A DNA stretch of 64,000 bases, from contig JAJHTX010000001.1 of assembly GCA_032164295.1 (NCBI GenBank), positions 1,798,001 through 1,862,000 on the forward strand. Direction: 5' to 3'. Position numbers and translations under genes: made by a program. The notes under the pieces were generated by a model. The model saw only the letters and a program-made list of their open reading frames with translations, did no database searches and was not told where the DNA came from. Position 1 is the stretch's first letter; every line of letters begins with the position of its first letter. Source of the stretch: Inonotus obliquus (taxonomy: Eukaryota > Basidiomycota > Agaricomycetes > Hymenochaetales > Hymenochaetaceae). Positions 39,950 to 51,629 of this stretch are shown here, piece after piece.

Positions 39950-41824
39950 ATGTATCTGCCTTCGGCTTTACTCCTTTTGTTATCCGCCCAAGCGGCACCT
40001 GCGGTCTACGCGTTTGCGCCCCATCGGTCTTTAGCTCATGCGACGGAGCGGTTACACACGTTTGCGAAGAGGCACAGTGCACGCTTTGCCAGGGACCTTC
40101 GGGTCGTCTTCCAGGGACTGAATGTTGAGCAAGGAGAGACGGATCCAGACGCGTCGCATCGAGTGTATTGTGTTCGTCCAGATGAATTTCAGGCTGGTCT
40201 GAGTGGTCCAACGCCGACATCGCCTGCGACTGGCTCTGGTTCGGCAACCGCTTCTTCTTCGGTGGTGTCACCTACGGCTACATCCCCATGGAATTTGGTT
40301 GAATCCCATGTGAGTTTAAACCATATAAACATATGTTGACTGAACTGAACATTGTTTAGTCCGGAAGCAATTTTTTCGACGGCTTTTCATTCTTTACCTT
40401 TTCCGATCCTACTCATGGTATGTATCTCAAGTTCGGTATATGCCACCCATTCATGCTGTGTTCTTCCGCAGGTACTGTCGACTACCAGAGCCGATCAGAT
40501 GCCGTGAGCCCATCCCTTTTATTAATTGCTTCTGACGCTTATCATTATTCGTGCATGTAGCAATCGGACGGTCTGATTGAGATCAATGATGACGGCAATG
40601 CAGTAATGAGAGTAGACACGACTTCGACCATATCTGGTAATCGAAAAAGCGTTCGCATCACGACACAGAACTCCTTCACTGGTATGTAGACGTGGACTAT
40701 GCGATGACCTCGAGCGGTAGCTTATGCCGACTCTCAAGGCGGAATCTTTGTCCTTGACGCTGTCCATATGCCCCAGGGTTGCGGTGCTTGGCCGTGAGTA
40801 GTTCAGCATTCATAACGATGAGGCCTTGTTGACGGAAGTTCGGGCTGAAGGGCTTTCTGGTCAAATGGTAAAGTGTTCAAATTGTGGTAGTGAACGAAAG
40901 TCCGGTGTTTATCCCTTCACAGGTCCAAACTGGCCAACTGGGGGTGAAATAGATGTCGTTGAGGTGCGTAAACCGTTGGGGGTTCGCGTGTCTAATACTG
41001 AGTGGTGATATTGTTTGTAGGGCGTCAGGTGAGCTGTCGTTCTAGGTACTCTGGGATGCTAATTTACTGGCGAATCAAGTGATTATACAAACAACCAGGC
41101 AACGCTCCATACTGGGTCAGGATGTCGACTCGCATCAAACCCAACTAGCCAGTCTCTAGATATCTCATCAGCGCTCGTTGGCGGATCGAATTGCGCCGCG
41201 CTAGAGACGGGTAATCAAGGTTGCGGTATGAGATCTAACTCGAATACCACATTCGGTTCAGGTACTTCGCCAACCGTTTTGGTCCACATCTAGTTGATCA
41301 ATGCTTGAATCTCGCAGGTTTCAACTCCATTGGAGGAGGTGTTTATGCTAGTGAGATTCCTGTTTCTTCCGGCCCCTTCATGTCTCTAGGTAACTAACCA
41401 GGACTCAGTGGTCTGGGATGACGATGAAATTGCGATCTATTTCTTTTCGCGTGGCTCGATCCCCCAGGATCTTCTGGCCGAGGCGCCATTGCCCGAGACA
41501 TGGGGCACACCGATGGCTCGTTGGCCCGCAAGTGACTGTGACTTGGAGCAGTTTTTTTATAATCACTCAATAATCATAAACACGACGCTCTGGTACGTTG
41601 CACACTAGAATCTCTAGTCACACTTACGATTAATTATTTTCAGTGGTGATTGGGCAGGGAGTGTCTGGAACTCCGGTGGAGTTCCGGGCCAAGAGACGAG
41701 TTGTGCTCAACGCACCGGATATTCGACATGCGAAGATTTTGTACGCAACAGCGGGGCATCCTTCGGGCGAGCATACTGGGAGATATCAAGTCTGAAGGTG
41801 TATCAAACGACCAGACGGTCTTAG
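39950..41824 (+). CDS. Secreted GH16 family endo-beta-glucanase
   Basis: Twelve exons (39950-40309, 40360-40417, 40472-40503, 40561-40681, 40739-40793, 40851-40867, 40923-40963, 41021-41028, 41080-41261, 41318-41350, 41409-41592, 41644-41824) encode 423 aa. A signal peptide is evident (MYLPSALLLLLSAQAAPAVYA). A Ser/Thr/Pro-rich linker precedes the GH16 domain. The active site is GGEIDVVEG, with nucleophile and acid/base glutamates in the ExDxxE pattern, preceded by GCGAWPAFWSNGPNWPTGG. Later blocks are TLHTGSGCRLA, GGGVYAMVWDDDEIAIYFF and CGDWAGSVW. The closest type I know is the Lam16A-like laminarinase subgroup of basidiomycetes, which cleaves beta-1,3/1,4- or 1,3/1,6-glucan of the wall. 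Two microexons (17 and 8 nt) flank the catalytic exon. Confidence 0.92.
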
Positions 41825-42060
41825 GTTATTATTTACGAGCTATCCTGAAGCTGTATCTGTTATGTATCAAGGGATGGATAGACATACACGGCATGTATTA
41901 AGGTTAAGGAAAATATAATTTGTTTAGTATAATTTTGAATGAATATCCTCTGCGTCTGACTCAGCGCTCGCGACACAGCCACATGCGATCACCACCACGA
42001 GGAGACTGCGCTTCCCCACGCACGATACGACTACCTTGTACACTTACTAACAACAAAGTC

Positions 42061-43456
42061 ATGAACAATGTTGCTTTGGCAAACCAAGAGGAAGCTGCTA
42101 CCATTGCTGCAGAGTTCCTTGCAAGTGAGCACCTGTTCTTTTCTCCTTTCATGTCGTTTCTCATTAGCTTTAGGCCTCGATAACCTACCGAATGAAGTTC
42201 AGCATCTACTCGCCGAAATAAGGCACAAAGAAACGCGATCACATGGTACGCGGACTCTTATCCTTCTCTCATTACAGTACATCTGAACCTTTCCATCCAG
42301 AACTTCAACAAGAAATTAGTAAACTAACCGACCGTTATTTCCGTCACGCTTTAAGGAATCTCAATCCGAATCAAGCGAAAGAGAACGGGAAAGAGAAAGA
42401 TTCAAAGGAAGCGGTTGTCCAAGCACGCGTAGCCGCCAACTTCAATGAGCTCAACCAACTCTCGCAGGAGAAGATATCTCTTGCAGAACGTTTAGTGGAA
42501 GCGCTCAATCGTGTTAGTGCACGACTCGATCACGACCTTCGGAAAGTAGTGCAACTCTCTGGAGAGCAACCGCAGGACCAGTATGAAGTTCGGAATGGGT
42601 ACGTCGTAGGAATGTTACCTGGTGCTCCGGCACCTATCACGTTGAGTGCGAATACCAGTAGTATTTCTGCGCCTGTTCCACGCTCGGTTCGAGAGATGCA
42701 GGAAAGCCTTCGTGCGACCATATCAAATGAACTAGTTGCAAGTGCTTCGCCCTCACCTGCTGCTGGAGGTTCTCAGAAACGTGAGTCGTTTAGATTAGTT
42801 TGACATCCGTGGTTTGGTTCCGACATTTCAATTGTACAGGTCGACGATTAAACACTGGTGCTGCAGTAGCCAGTATCAACGCCAACGTTTCTTCCAGAGG
42901 ACACACCCCGCAAGCTCGTTCTCGCCTTGCGAATCAGGTCCACCCATCTCCCCCACCTCAGGCAGCAGCGTCTTCACGTTCAAGGCGCCTCCGAACACCT
43001 GCCAGCCATGAAGAGGACGAAGACGCTGACGCTGATGCCGATGCCGACGGTGATATTGATGACCAAGACGAATCTGGTGATCCTGAGGAGGATAAGGGAT
43101 TGTATTGTTACTGCCAAAAGATGTCTTACGGAGAGGTACATACATCTCTATTTGCTACTAGCATCGTGGTTGATTAACTTTGTTTGTCGAAGATGATTGG
43201 ATGTGACAATGACGACTGTCCCTACCAATGGGTGAGTGGTCGTTTCAATTCTGTGTTGTCTCATTTGCCTTGCTTTTCCTTTTTTACTACATGAATCGTG
43301 CTTTCATTGACTAATTTATCATACTCTTAACAGTTCCATTTGGGATGTGTGGGCATCAAAGCACCTCTTCCGGAGCATTGGTACTGTGATGAGTGTCTAA
43401 AGAGCTTGGGTGTAGGAGGGAGCGGAACACGTAAAGGTCGAAGAAAGGGACAGTGA
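42061..43456 (+). CDS. ING-family PHD-finger protein (histone acetyltransferase/deacetylase subunit)
   Basis: Six exons (42061-42124, 42174-42245, 42301-42780, 42840-43135, 43193-43231, 43334-43456) encode 357 aa. The N-terminal ING helices read AAEFLASLDNLPNEVQHLLA, EIRHKETRSHELQQEI and ISLAERLVEALNRVSARLD. A Ser/Pro-rich and Asp-rich linker follows (DADADADADGDIDD). The C-terminal PHD finger is complete: LYCYCQKMSYGEMIGCDND, CPYQWFHLGCVGI, HWYCDECL, with the Cys4-His-Cys3 zinc ligands. ING PHD fingers bind histone H3 trimethylated at Lys4. In fungi such proteins sit in NuA4, NuA3 or Rpd3L (Yng2, Yng1, Pho23). Which one this is cannot be decided from sequence alone. It converges with the GYF gene. 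Confidence 0.92.
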
Positions 43457-43712
43457 TCAGACGCAGCTATGGTGCCCTCATAGCGCGCCACGTGGATGTC
43501 TTTATTCGACGACTTGTGCTGTTTCTGTACTACCACACCTCATTATTCTGTTTAGCTTCCATAACTTGTCTTTAAGTAGTCACACCAATCTTATACTTGT
43601 ATTCAGACATCAAGACAACGTGTAGATTAATATATTCAAGTGCAGATGGACACAATAGCTTGCAAACTAGCGCGATGGTAGAGGATACAACAATGCAGAA
43701 AGTCCTAACACT

Positions 43713-46700
43713 TTATGGACGCTTGTTCTTCTTCTTGACGACCTTGAAAGCCCCAAAGTCGTTTTGCGGCTGCTTCGGCTGTGCCTTGACTACGTCAGCA
43801 AGGGACGCGGGCTTCCCGTTCGACGCTTGACCATTAGCACCTCTAGCCCGAGCGATGACATCCTCTTTGCGCCTCTTGACAAACTCCTCTGCATAGTCAC
43901 GACCATTCAGAGTCGTGCTAGCACCGTAAACGGTCTCTACAATGATCTCCTTTGTTGCCTTATCCGGGTCAAGGGGGAAAGAGAGTAACATCTGGGCAAT
44001 TTCCTCGACTGAAGCAAGCGTCAAAAAACATAACAGAATCACATATTGCATGAGGCTTACATTGAACCGAGCTATTTAAGCCCCTTAACGACTCCCTCAT
44101 CCACTTCATGAACTCCAGAGAAGGCGCAGTAGGCTCCTCTTCCACCTTTGTAGTCGAGGATGTGGTTTTGGCCAGAGCGGGGGAGCTTGCTGGTCGATGC
44201 ACGGCTGCTGAACGAGTCGCAGTAGCTTGAACATTTGGTGTGGAGGCTTGAGATGTAGCGGCTGGACGCGACGCGGCGACGCTCGCGACAGACTGAGATT
44301 TCCCGCCTGTACCAACCACGGTCCAAGCACCTCCACTCGGCTGAGCGGTTACAGCCTTGACTCGATTCATGAGCACAGCTTCACAATTGAACCGACAGGC
44401 TTTCTTACCTTAGTAGCCGGAATCTGCGTGGCCCTCTTAGCGGCAGACGCAACAGTTCCTTTCTCCTTCGCAGCTAGCTTACGCCGCTCCTCTTCCTCTT
44501 GGATCTCCTTCATTGTCTTTGCAGCAGGCTTCGCAGCATTCGACCAGACGGGAGCAGTTGGGGTGGTCACTGGCGAAGTGGCAAGAGCATCCTTGGTCGT
44601 GGGTAGGGTATTATTCCTTGTACCAACCTGCGAAGTGGGTAGACCCCATGTTGCAGTGAACTGCACGTCTTCGCTTGGAGGACCGTTTGAAGTGACACGG
44701 AAAGCACGTTCTCGTTCCTTCCCCGCGTTCTTGCGAGCTTCCTGCTTTTTCTTCTCCGCTTCTTGTATGTCCCTCAAGTTCGTATGTGCCTGCTGTTTGG
44801 CTTTCCCGTCATCATCTGTCCCCCACGCAGTCTTCTGGGGAGTAACAGGTGCGGTAGGCGTTTTTGACGGTGGAAAAACAACGGCTAGTTGCGCACTATC
44901 GGGAACCGTAGCAGCTGTGGCTGTGGCCTTACCCTTTGGGGCGGAAGCCTGAACAGGAGGTTCACGGATAGATGCCGGTGTTTGGCTTTGCGCTGTAATC
45001 GTTGGTACAGTGGAACGTACGTCGACAGTTACTGGAGCTGGGGCATCGGCCTGAGTCACTGCAGGCTGTTGCCCATCCGAAGTTCCCAAAGCTAGCAGCC
45101 TTTGTCGCTCGTTGTGCTGAGTGACGTTGGCCATGGTCAAGCTCTGTGGCTCCTCAGTCAGCTGACGCTGCCCAGACGTTTCAATCGAGGGCCAGAGATC
45201 CTGTGGGTGAGCATCGACTTGATGCCTGTTCCGAGCCGTGTTCTGATGTTGAGCAACAACAAATGTATTATTCGCGGTAGGCATGTCAGCATCAAAAGGT
45301 CGTGGACGAGGAAATTTACGTGGCTGAGGCGCTCCCCAAGGGGATGGAGGTGCTTGTCTCATCTGCACTTGATGCTGGAAATTGCCTGTACTCCCGGCGT
45401 TGGGTACAGAAGCTGACGGGCTTGCCATTTGTTCGAAGCCATGATCAAAAGCGGTATTCAGATGAGGCAATTGAGGTTGTTGCATTCCGCCTTCAAAATG
45501 GGAGGAGGGATCACGCGATACCTGTTGAAATACTAAACGAGCAGTTGTTAGAGATCCAACCTTAGCGTTGATATTTTTGCCGCGTACCTGGTCCTAGTGC
45601 GTCTGATTGTTCAAAGAACCTCTGAGAAGGACCAGATGGAGAAAAGAACGGATCTACAGGACCGGACCCAGAGGACATAGCATAAGGTGACGTGTCTCGC
45701 ATGACCTGTGAGGTACCGAACGAAGGCGCCATGTCAAATCGACCCGGTTGTCCTACATGAGGAACACCCGACGAGCCACTCCATCCTTGTATGCCAATAT
45801 TTTGAGGTGTCTGCCATGGAATAGCACCTGGTACATCAAGCGAAGAAGAGCGATTTGGCTGGGAGGGGTCAATAACAGATTGTCGCATTGCCTGAGGCAT
45901 CGCAGGACTACCGCTAGATGAGTAACTGCCGGCGGCGCTAACACGACCATTCAAAGCAGCATCAGACGCAATGCGTTGGAAGCGACTCCCGACAGCCGAT
46001 AGATCCGGAGACAGTGGACCTCGAGCCAAACTCCCTCCCAAGGATGACGATGGGGAGCCAGATGCCGTTGCACCTGGGACGCCGTTGATGAAAGAATCCA
46101 TTGTGTTGCTGCGACCATAAAACTGAGGACTTGATTGGCGAGGGGGATCAATAATCCCCGTTCGCTGTAGTAGGGAACTGACAGAAGGCACAGACATTGG
46201 ATGACCAAGTCCGGGAGGTGGCAAGGTTTCGAGTAACGGGGAAAGGAAGATGCGTTCACCTTGCGCTCGACGTCGGATCTCTGACAAGGGAATAAAATCC
46301 TTGTCAATGCTGGTCCTCTTCATCAAAAGTTCATCCGCAAAATATGATAGGTCATGCCAGGCCTGCATTTTCTCCCCAGGAAAGGGTCCTATTTCTCTCG
46401 ATCAGTATGGGAAATTACCACAGATCCTATAATGGAGAAAAATACCTTGTATTGTACCAGTCGGATCAATGTAGGACCACTCTACTTGAGCAAAACCTAT
46501 CGACTCAGTAGTGATTCCGTTTGATTGTTTGGGTGGAGCGGTATTTTGAGTATCGGGAACAGTCGTATCCAACGATAACTTATTCATGGACACAGTCGTT
46601 TTAACAACGTCATTGTTTGAATCCCTTAAAGCGTTGGCCTGTGTCAGTGACGGATCCTGCTTGTCAGGCGGCTGATTCCCAGTCTCTTCAGACTTCCCCG

Positions 46701-47657
46701 CTGGTAGCTCTACGGCGTCCTTTGATTCCGTAGGACCAGTGTCCTTCTGAGTTTCTTCTTCCTCGTCCAGGCGATCCGAAACTAGCTGTCCAGATGCAAG
46801 AGGTCTCTTTCCACCACTCCACGCCGTGTCACTCCCGTTGAGAATGCCGTCAATACCATTGTTGCCACCTAGACGCGTCCGCGAGGATGCGGTAGAAGGT
46901 GAGACAAGATTCCCAGACGTACTTGACCACGGCGCCTTCCGTGGCAAGGAAAGTGGAGGGTGTTCTAAACAAGTAAAATGAGTCCGGTGGTGTGTCAGCG
47001 AAGGTGTGCCACCGAAGGCTCCGAAACCGCACGCACCTGACCCGTTGCTGTCTCCACGTCTACGTCTGCTCATGAGGCCCAAGTTGCTATTCAAGGTCCC
47101 GCCTTTTAAGCGTTCGCCTTGGGCAGTGTAGTCCGACGACTGGCGTCGCCGGTTTTCGGAGTTTATAGATGTAGCGTACAACTGTGATTGAATTAAAAGA
47201 GAGGAACTTAACGCGCTGTAACATGAGGCAGATCAAAAACTTTACGCCCACCTTTCTCTCCACCTCGGTAAAGTCGCCTAGAGAAGCGGGCTCGCCCGCC
47301 AATTCTCTAACGACTCCTTCCCACCGTTCCACCTCAATTGGAAGTTCGCTGCAACCCCCTAGGTCCCTATAGACCTGCAGCATCTCATCTCGGGAGTATT
47401 TGAAAGGATGGGCTAAGTCGCGCTTTCCTAGCACGGGAGGATTGTGAGGCGTGACAAGCGCCGAATATGAAGCTGGAGGAGCTGGTGCTGTGCCATTCGA
47501 ATTTCCTCCAGGTGCACCGGATGGAGGAGGGGAAATTGCAAGCGGTTTGGCATGCGCAGGTTGTTTGCGCATCCACTAGGGTGCGTCAGTACAAAACATG
47601 AGTTCTGAGTCGAACGAGAGCTCGTACCTCTGGACCAAAGCGCATGGTGGTAGTCAT
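43713..47657 (-). CDS. GYF-domain protein (SMY2/GIGYF family)
   Basis: Eight exons (47628-47657, 47252-47575, 47037-47181, 46446-46964, 45588-46388, 44409-45532, 44061-44355, 43713-44008) encode 1177 aa. The N-terminus has the eIF4E-binding-like stretch KYSRDEMLQVYRDLGGC. The GYF domain is at about residues 325-390 (VEWSYIDPTGTIQGPFPGEK, then MQAWHDLSYFADELLMKR), which binds proline-rich PPG-phi peptides. The middle is long and low in complexity (Ser, Pro, Gln). A coiled region (LRDIQEAEKKKQEARKNAGK) and a helical C-terminal part (EFMKWMRESLRGLNSS, EEIAQMLLSFPLDPDKATKE) follow, ending in KVVKKKNKRP. Relatives act in mRNA repression and ER-Golgi traffic. YSRDEML resembles the YxxxxL-phi 4E-binding motif, and an eIF4E gene lies 5 kb away, although this is probably coincidence. 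Confidence 0.93.
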
Positions 47658-47977
47658 CTTGTGAGATACAATAGATTGATAATCAAAAGAGGTTTCGAGA
47701 GATTTCGAGCTGTTCAAGCTGGATAGTCAGATGCACGAGGCTGAAGCCACCACTTGAAGATGGTCGTAATTCATAAAATGGTGATGCAGGGCCGGCTATA
47801 TTCAACTTCATTGTCACGCCTTCTACGGTAACTTTGTGCAGTCCAGTAATCAAAATGTCATTCTTTGCGTGTAAATACGAAGTGATTGGGCTAATCTACG
47901 ATATTCGATTGCAAGTACGGTAATGCTGGTGTGTATAATTATTAAATGGCCGTGCGATCCGATCAGGGAGGAAAAGT
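47658..47977. other. Intergenic
   Basis: 320 bases between the GYF start and the MTM1 stop, both minus strand: GYF promoter and MTM1 3' UTR. No other feature is seen. Confidence 0.4.
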
Positions 47978-49168
47978 CTATTGGTCTACTGGTTTTGTCA
48001 ACATTTTTCCAATGCCCTGCATTAAGGAACAATCAGACTCTGCACCAAAAGGGAGTGAACTATGAAGACGTTGCATACCTCAAAGCAAGAAATCATGATT
48101 CCGCATGCAGGGGCAATCTTCGCTATTCGAGGTGTGAGACCAGCAAACAGCCCAGGGACGCCTTCTGTCCGAACTACTTCTCGCAAGACGGCCACTAACG
48201 AATTCGACGTCCGGGAGGAGTTAGAAGACATAACAAAAGCTTGCCTACGTGTTTTGGCCGTGTCGAAGGGAGATACAATAATTGCAGAAGTGGTCCCGCT
48301 CACTGCACCACTAATGAACGCGACCGGAGCTCCACTATGACCTCTACTTTCTATTTCCCCCTTTAATCGCTCGTAGAGCGCCCAATAGATACCGCTGAAA
48401 GGGACATCTCGCCAAAGCGTAGGACCAACTCCTCGCCATAACGAGTGCAACCCTTGAGATTGCGCGACCCCTCGTACCGAGGCCAAAACAGAGCGGAGAG
48501 TATGAGGTGTATTAGGGGAAATGGGTGTTGATTGGAGATTAGTGCGAATGAGCTCTAACGGGGAAGCCAATGTCGAGATGGTCGTCCGTGCAATGACTCC
48601 GGCAAACATTGGAGTTAACGTGGGCCAAGGAGAGACCGAAGGTAGTACATTCCGGAGTAAATGATCATAAGTCATCATGTAAAACGTCGATGAAGGGACG
48701 CCAATTAACCTATCCCGGAGATACATGAGCGACCACATTAAGAAACGAGTTAGAAAACTCACAGCGTGGTTCCTGCACCTTTCCAAAGACCCTTCAAGCC
48801 TTCCGCCTTGACGACATGTCGTACAGCATCCCAAAAACCGTTTACTCGCTCAGTGCGCAAGACCCCATGGTCCCAAATACAGACCACTTCCTGTGATAAG
48901 GGCCGAGCGTAAGAAGACATATTGCGAACACAACCCAAGGGATTATTTGGTTGACAACATCCATTAACAAACTGTCTTGAGAACATCGACGGTTGTGGAG
49001 GCGGTTGCGTTTGAAGCCTGGTTTTCACCACGTCAAACGGCGTCACTGTAAGCACGAGTTAGAAAGGGACTCGAAAAAAATTTGCACGACTGCAAGACAC
49101 GCACTAGTGAGTGCTGTGAGAGTCGAGCCAGCGGCAGCCGCCACGAGTTTGGCATTGGTAGGATCCAT
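47978..49168 (-). CDS. MTM1: Mitochondrial carrier MTM1 (SLC25A39/40 family)
   Basis: Four exons (49105-49168, 48763-49045, 48079-48709, 47978-48016) encode 338 aa. Three mitochondrial-carrier repeats are present with their PX[DE]XX[KR] signatures: MTPFDVVKTRLQTQ, then SPLELIRTNLQS, then SPFDTAKTRRQA. The second signature, with SPLELIRT, is the mark of the MTM1/SLC25A39/40 group. Other blocks are GFWDAVRHVVKAEGLKGLWK, LIGVPSSTFYMMTYDHL, GLHSLWRGVGPTLWRDVPFS and GLFAGLTPRIAKIAPACGIM. The inner-membrane carrier imports glutathione in animals and affects manganese loading of SOD2 in yeast. The start ATG at 49168 gives a short N-terminus (MDPTNAKLVAAAAGSTLTAL); the last exon adds 12 residues. Confidence 0.94.
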
Positions 49169-49504
49169 AAGGACATTCAGAGGGCGCCCAGTGAGTCACT
49201 TGTTCGTCGCCGGTGAGGGCAACTGAGGTGGAAGGAAGTGAAACTGGGACTGGGTAGCGTTGAGCGTGAGACGGGACAGTCAGGAAGACGGAGCTTTCTT
49301 CGTCATTCCATCGGCACAAGTCATTTATCTGATAAGCCTCTTATGGACGTCGATCATGATCATCTCTTCGCACAAATAGGGAACAAACTCGTCAAATAAA
49401 AAGTACTCTGCATACATCATACTCATACATACAACTATGTAACAAAAAGGGGATAAGCAAAAGTCGACCATGGAAGGAAACCGCGCCGTGATGCCAATTG
49501 GCCC
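49169..49504. other. Intergenic
   Basis: 336 bases between the MTM1 start and the PIL1 stop, both minus strand. It holds the MTM1 promoter and PIL1 3' UTR. Nothing else is recognised. Confidence 0.4.
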
Positions 49505-51369
49505 TTAAAACGCTTGGTAAGGCGGGGGAGTAGTACCGTCTCCATGCCCATCCTTGCTTCCAGACGCGTCCTTTCGTGCCTGCTCCTCTTGTAGAAGCCT
49601 CTCTTTCTCTTCCTTTTCAAGCCGTTTCTTCTCCTCTTCTGCACTTTCGAATTTCTGGGTTGGCTCGCAGGGTGGTGGTACAGCAGCTTTCTCGAGACGT
49701 TCGCGCTCCTCCTGTTGAAGACGTGCCTTCTCTGCTTCCGCAGTTTCGAACTTCGGCGTCGCTCCCGTTGTGGGCACCGTTCCAGTTACCGCCGTTGCCG
49801 TGGATGACGAAGGTATGTCAGCTTTCAAATCCTTAAGAGATCCGCTTGAGGGACCGGGACCGACAGGACCAGCGCTAACGGGTACACCTGTTTCTGCAAT
49901 TGTTGGTTGGGGAATATGAAGAGGCACTGTCTTTCCCTCCGAAGGAGAAAGCGACGATTCAGAAGTGGTATACGGCGCAGGTGCAACACTAGATGTGGCG
50001 GGTGTAACATCGTCGTTTCTTGTAGCGAATGGTTTTGTAGGAATCGGAGCTGGTGCGTTGTTCAGGGCTTCCGGATTGACCGGGGGCGAGGGCGCTTGGA
50101 GTTGGGACGAGTGCATCTGTGAGGGTTGAGGTGGACTTCCAGATGGGAAAGGTGTCTCAGGACGTCCACTACCGAACAGACTTGGTGGTTCAATGCTCGA
50201 GAGTTCGGAGGCATGGGTAACGCCAAAGCTACGTGAATCTGAGCGGTCGAGATCGGCGGCGGAAGGCTGGAAGGAGTGGCTGATACTTCCTGGCTTGAAA
50301 TTGTCCAGCGATTGCTGGAGAGATGCTCGAATTCCGGCGGTCGATTGCGCTCCAGTATAAGGTTGGCTTTCTGAAGGTGGGATGGATGGAAGGGCCGAAA
50401 TAATCGGCGTGGATGCCTCTGCAAGCAATACGAGCTTTTCACCGTACTAGAAACCACTAACATTAGTACACGCCTTGGAAAGCAAGCCTGATAAAAACAC
50501 AGACTTCTCTAATCGCAGCCCATTTGTCGCGTTCGGACTCTCTGATTGCCTTCCGCTTGAGAATCTCAACTTCCTTTTCGGCAGGTTCATCCTCAGCCTC
50601 CAACCTGGCGAGTTGTTCTCTGAGATCAACAATCTTTTTCTCCCATCCTTTGGACATGTCATGTTCAAGCCTTCCTATCTGTGTCTGTAAAGCAGCCCGG
50701 CTGTTGCGCCTTGGCTCAAGTGCCCTTTCTGCATTGCGGAGAGCCTTGACCACGGAGCGAGATCCGTCTAACTGAGAGGCAAGTGTTGCGGACAAGGCAC
50801 CATGAACAAAGTTTAGGTACGCAAGCCGATCCGTCACTATGGAACAGTAAGGGCGTGTCCAATACGGAAAAAATAACCCTATGGCGCACCGTCTTTCAGG
50901 TCCTCATCTTGAATCTGTCCCCACATGTACAACTCCTTGCTCGAAGACTTTGCATCTTTCTGAATTATATATGAGATCCGATGCGATCAATTCACAAAGC
51001 TGAATAACTTACAGAAATGTTTTCCAAGTCAAGAACGACGCCTTTCTCCGCTGTGATAATACGTTGGGTGGGTGAGACAGTTCTAGGTTAAGCTTTAGTA
51101 TAACGGTGCATATACTCATCGCGAAACGTAACTCACGCATACTGCATCTGCAAATGTCTGAACTGGTGTGTGATATTCCCAAGCATCTGGGATCTTGCAC
51201 CGATGCCACCCTGGGATGCAGCCTGATTTGCTGTGGGGTTCTCAGACGCAGAGGAGCTGCCCTGCTGAGAGTGCAGCTTCGACTGAAGTTGGGATACCTG
51301 ACTCGACAGCGGAGACTGTTCATATGCAGACTGAGCCTTCGTGGCTAAGGAGGAGAAGAAACTAGACAT
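49505..51369 (-). CDS. PIL1: Eisosome core protein PIL1/LSP1 family (BAR domain)
   Basis: Five exons (51137-51369, 51013-51082, 50890-50959, 50505-50836, 49505-50446) encode 548 aa. Residues about 1-265 form the eisosome BAR domain: QRIITAEKGVVLDLENIS, ELYMWGQIQDEDLKDVTDRL, AYLNFVHGALSATLASQLDG, VVKALRNAERALEPRRNSRA, and WEKKIVDLREQLARLEAEDE. Unlike yeast Pil1 (339 aa), a long Ser/Pro-rich tail follows. It ends in two related charged segments, each starting with KFE[TS]AE and rich in Glu/Lys/Arg/Leu, then PPPYQAF. PIL1 assembles half-cylinders under the plasma membrane and shapes furrows. The first exon (MSSFFSSLATKAQSAYEQSP) differs from yeast, as in other mushrooms. Identity is clear; the role of the tail is unknown. 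Confidence 0.92.
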
Positions 51370-51629
51370 GGTGGATAAGGGTAGATGAGCGATGATTGAG
51401 AGGTTATGCGGATATGGATTTTATATTGGTGAGGATTGAGCCAAGCGCGTAGGTCAACTGCGCGTCATAGCAAACACAGCAATACAATGCAGCACTGCAT
51501 TGAGTTCTCGCTAGGTCTTCGCAGTTAAGTTAATGGGAGTAACATTATTATACGAAGGTACAACTCGCAGCAGGCAAACTAATACTATTAGTCTACAGCA
51601 TCCTCCTTGATGAATAAAACAGGAATAGC

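Noticed and set aside
39948..40271. Minus-strand open frame over the GH16 start
   Set aside because: Antisense to the signal peptide and linker of the GH16 gene; no family signs.
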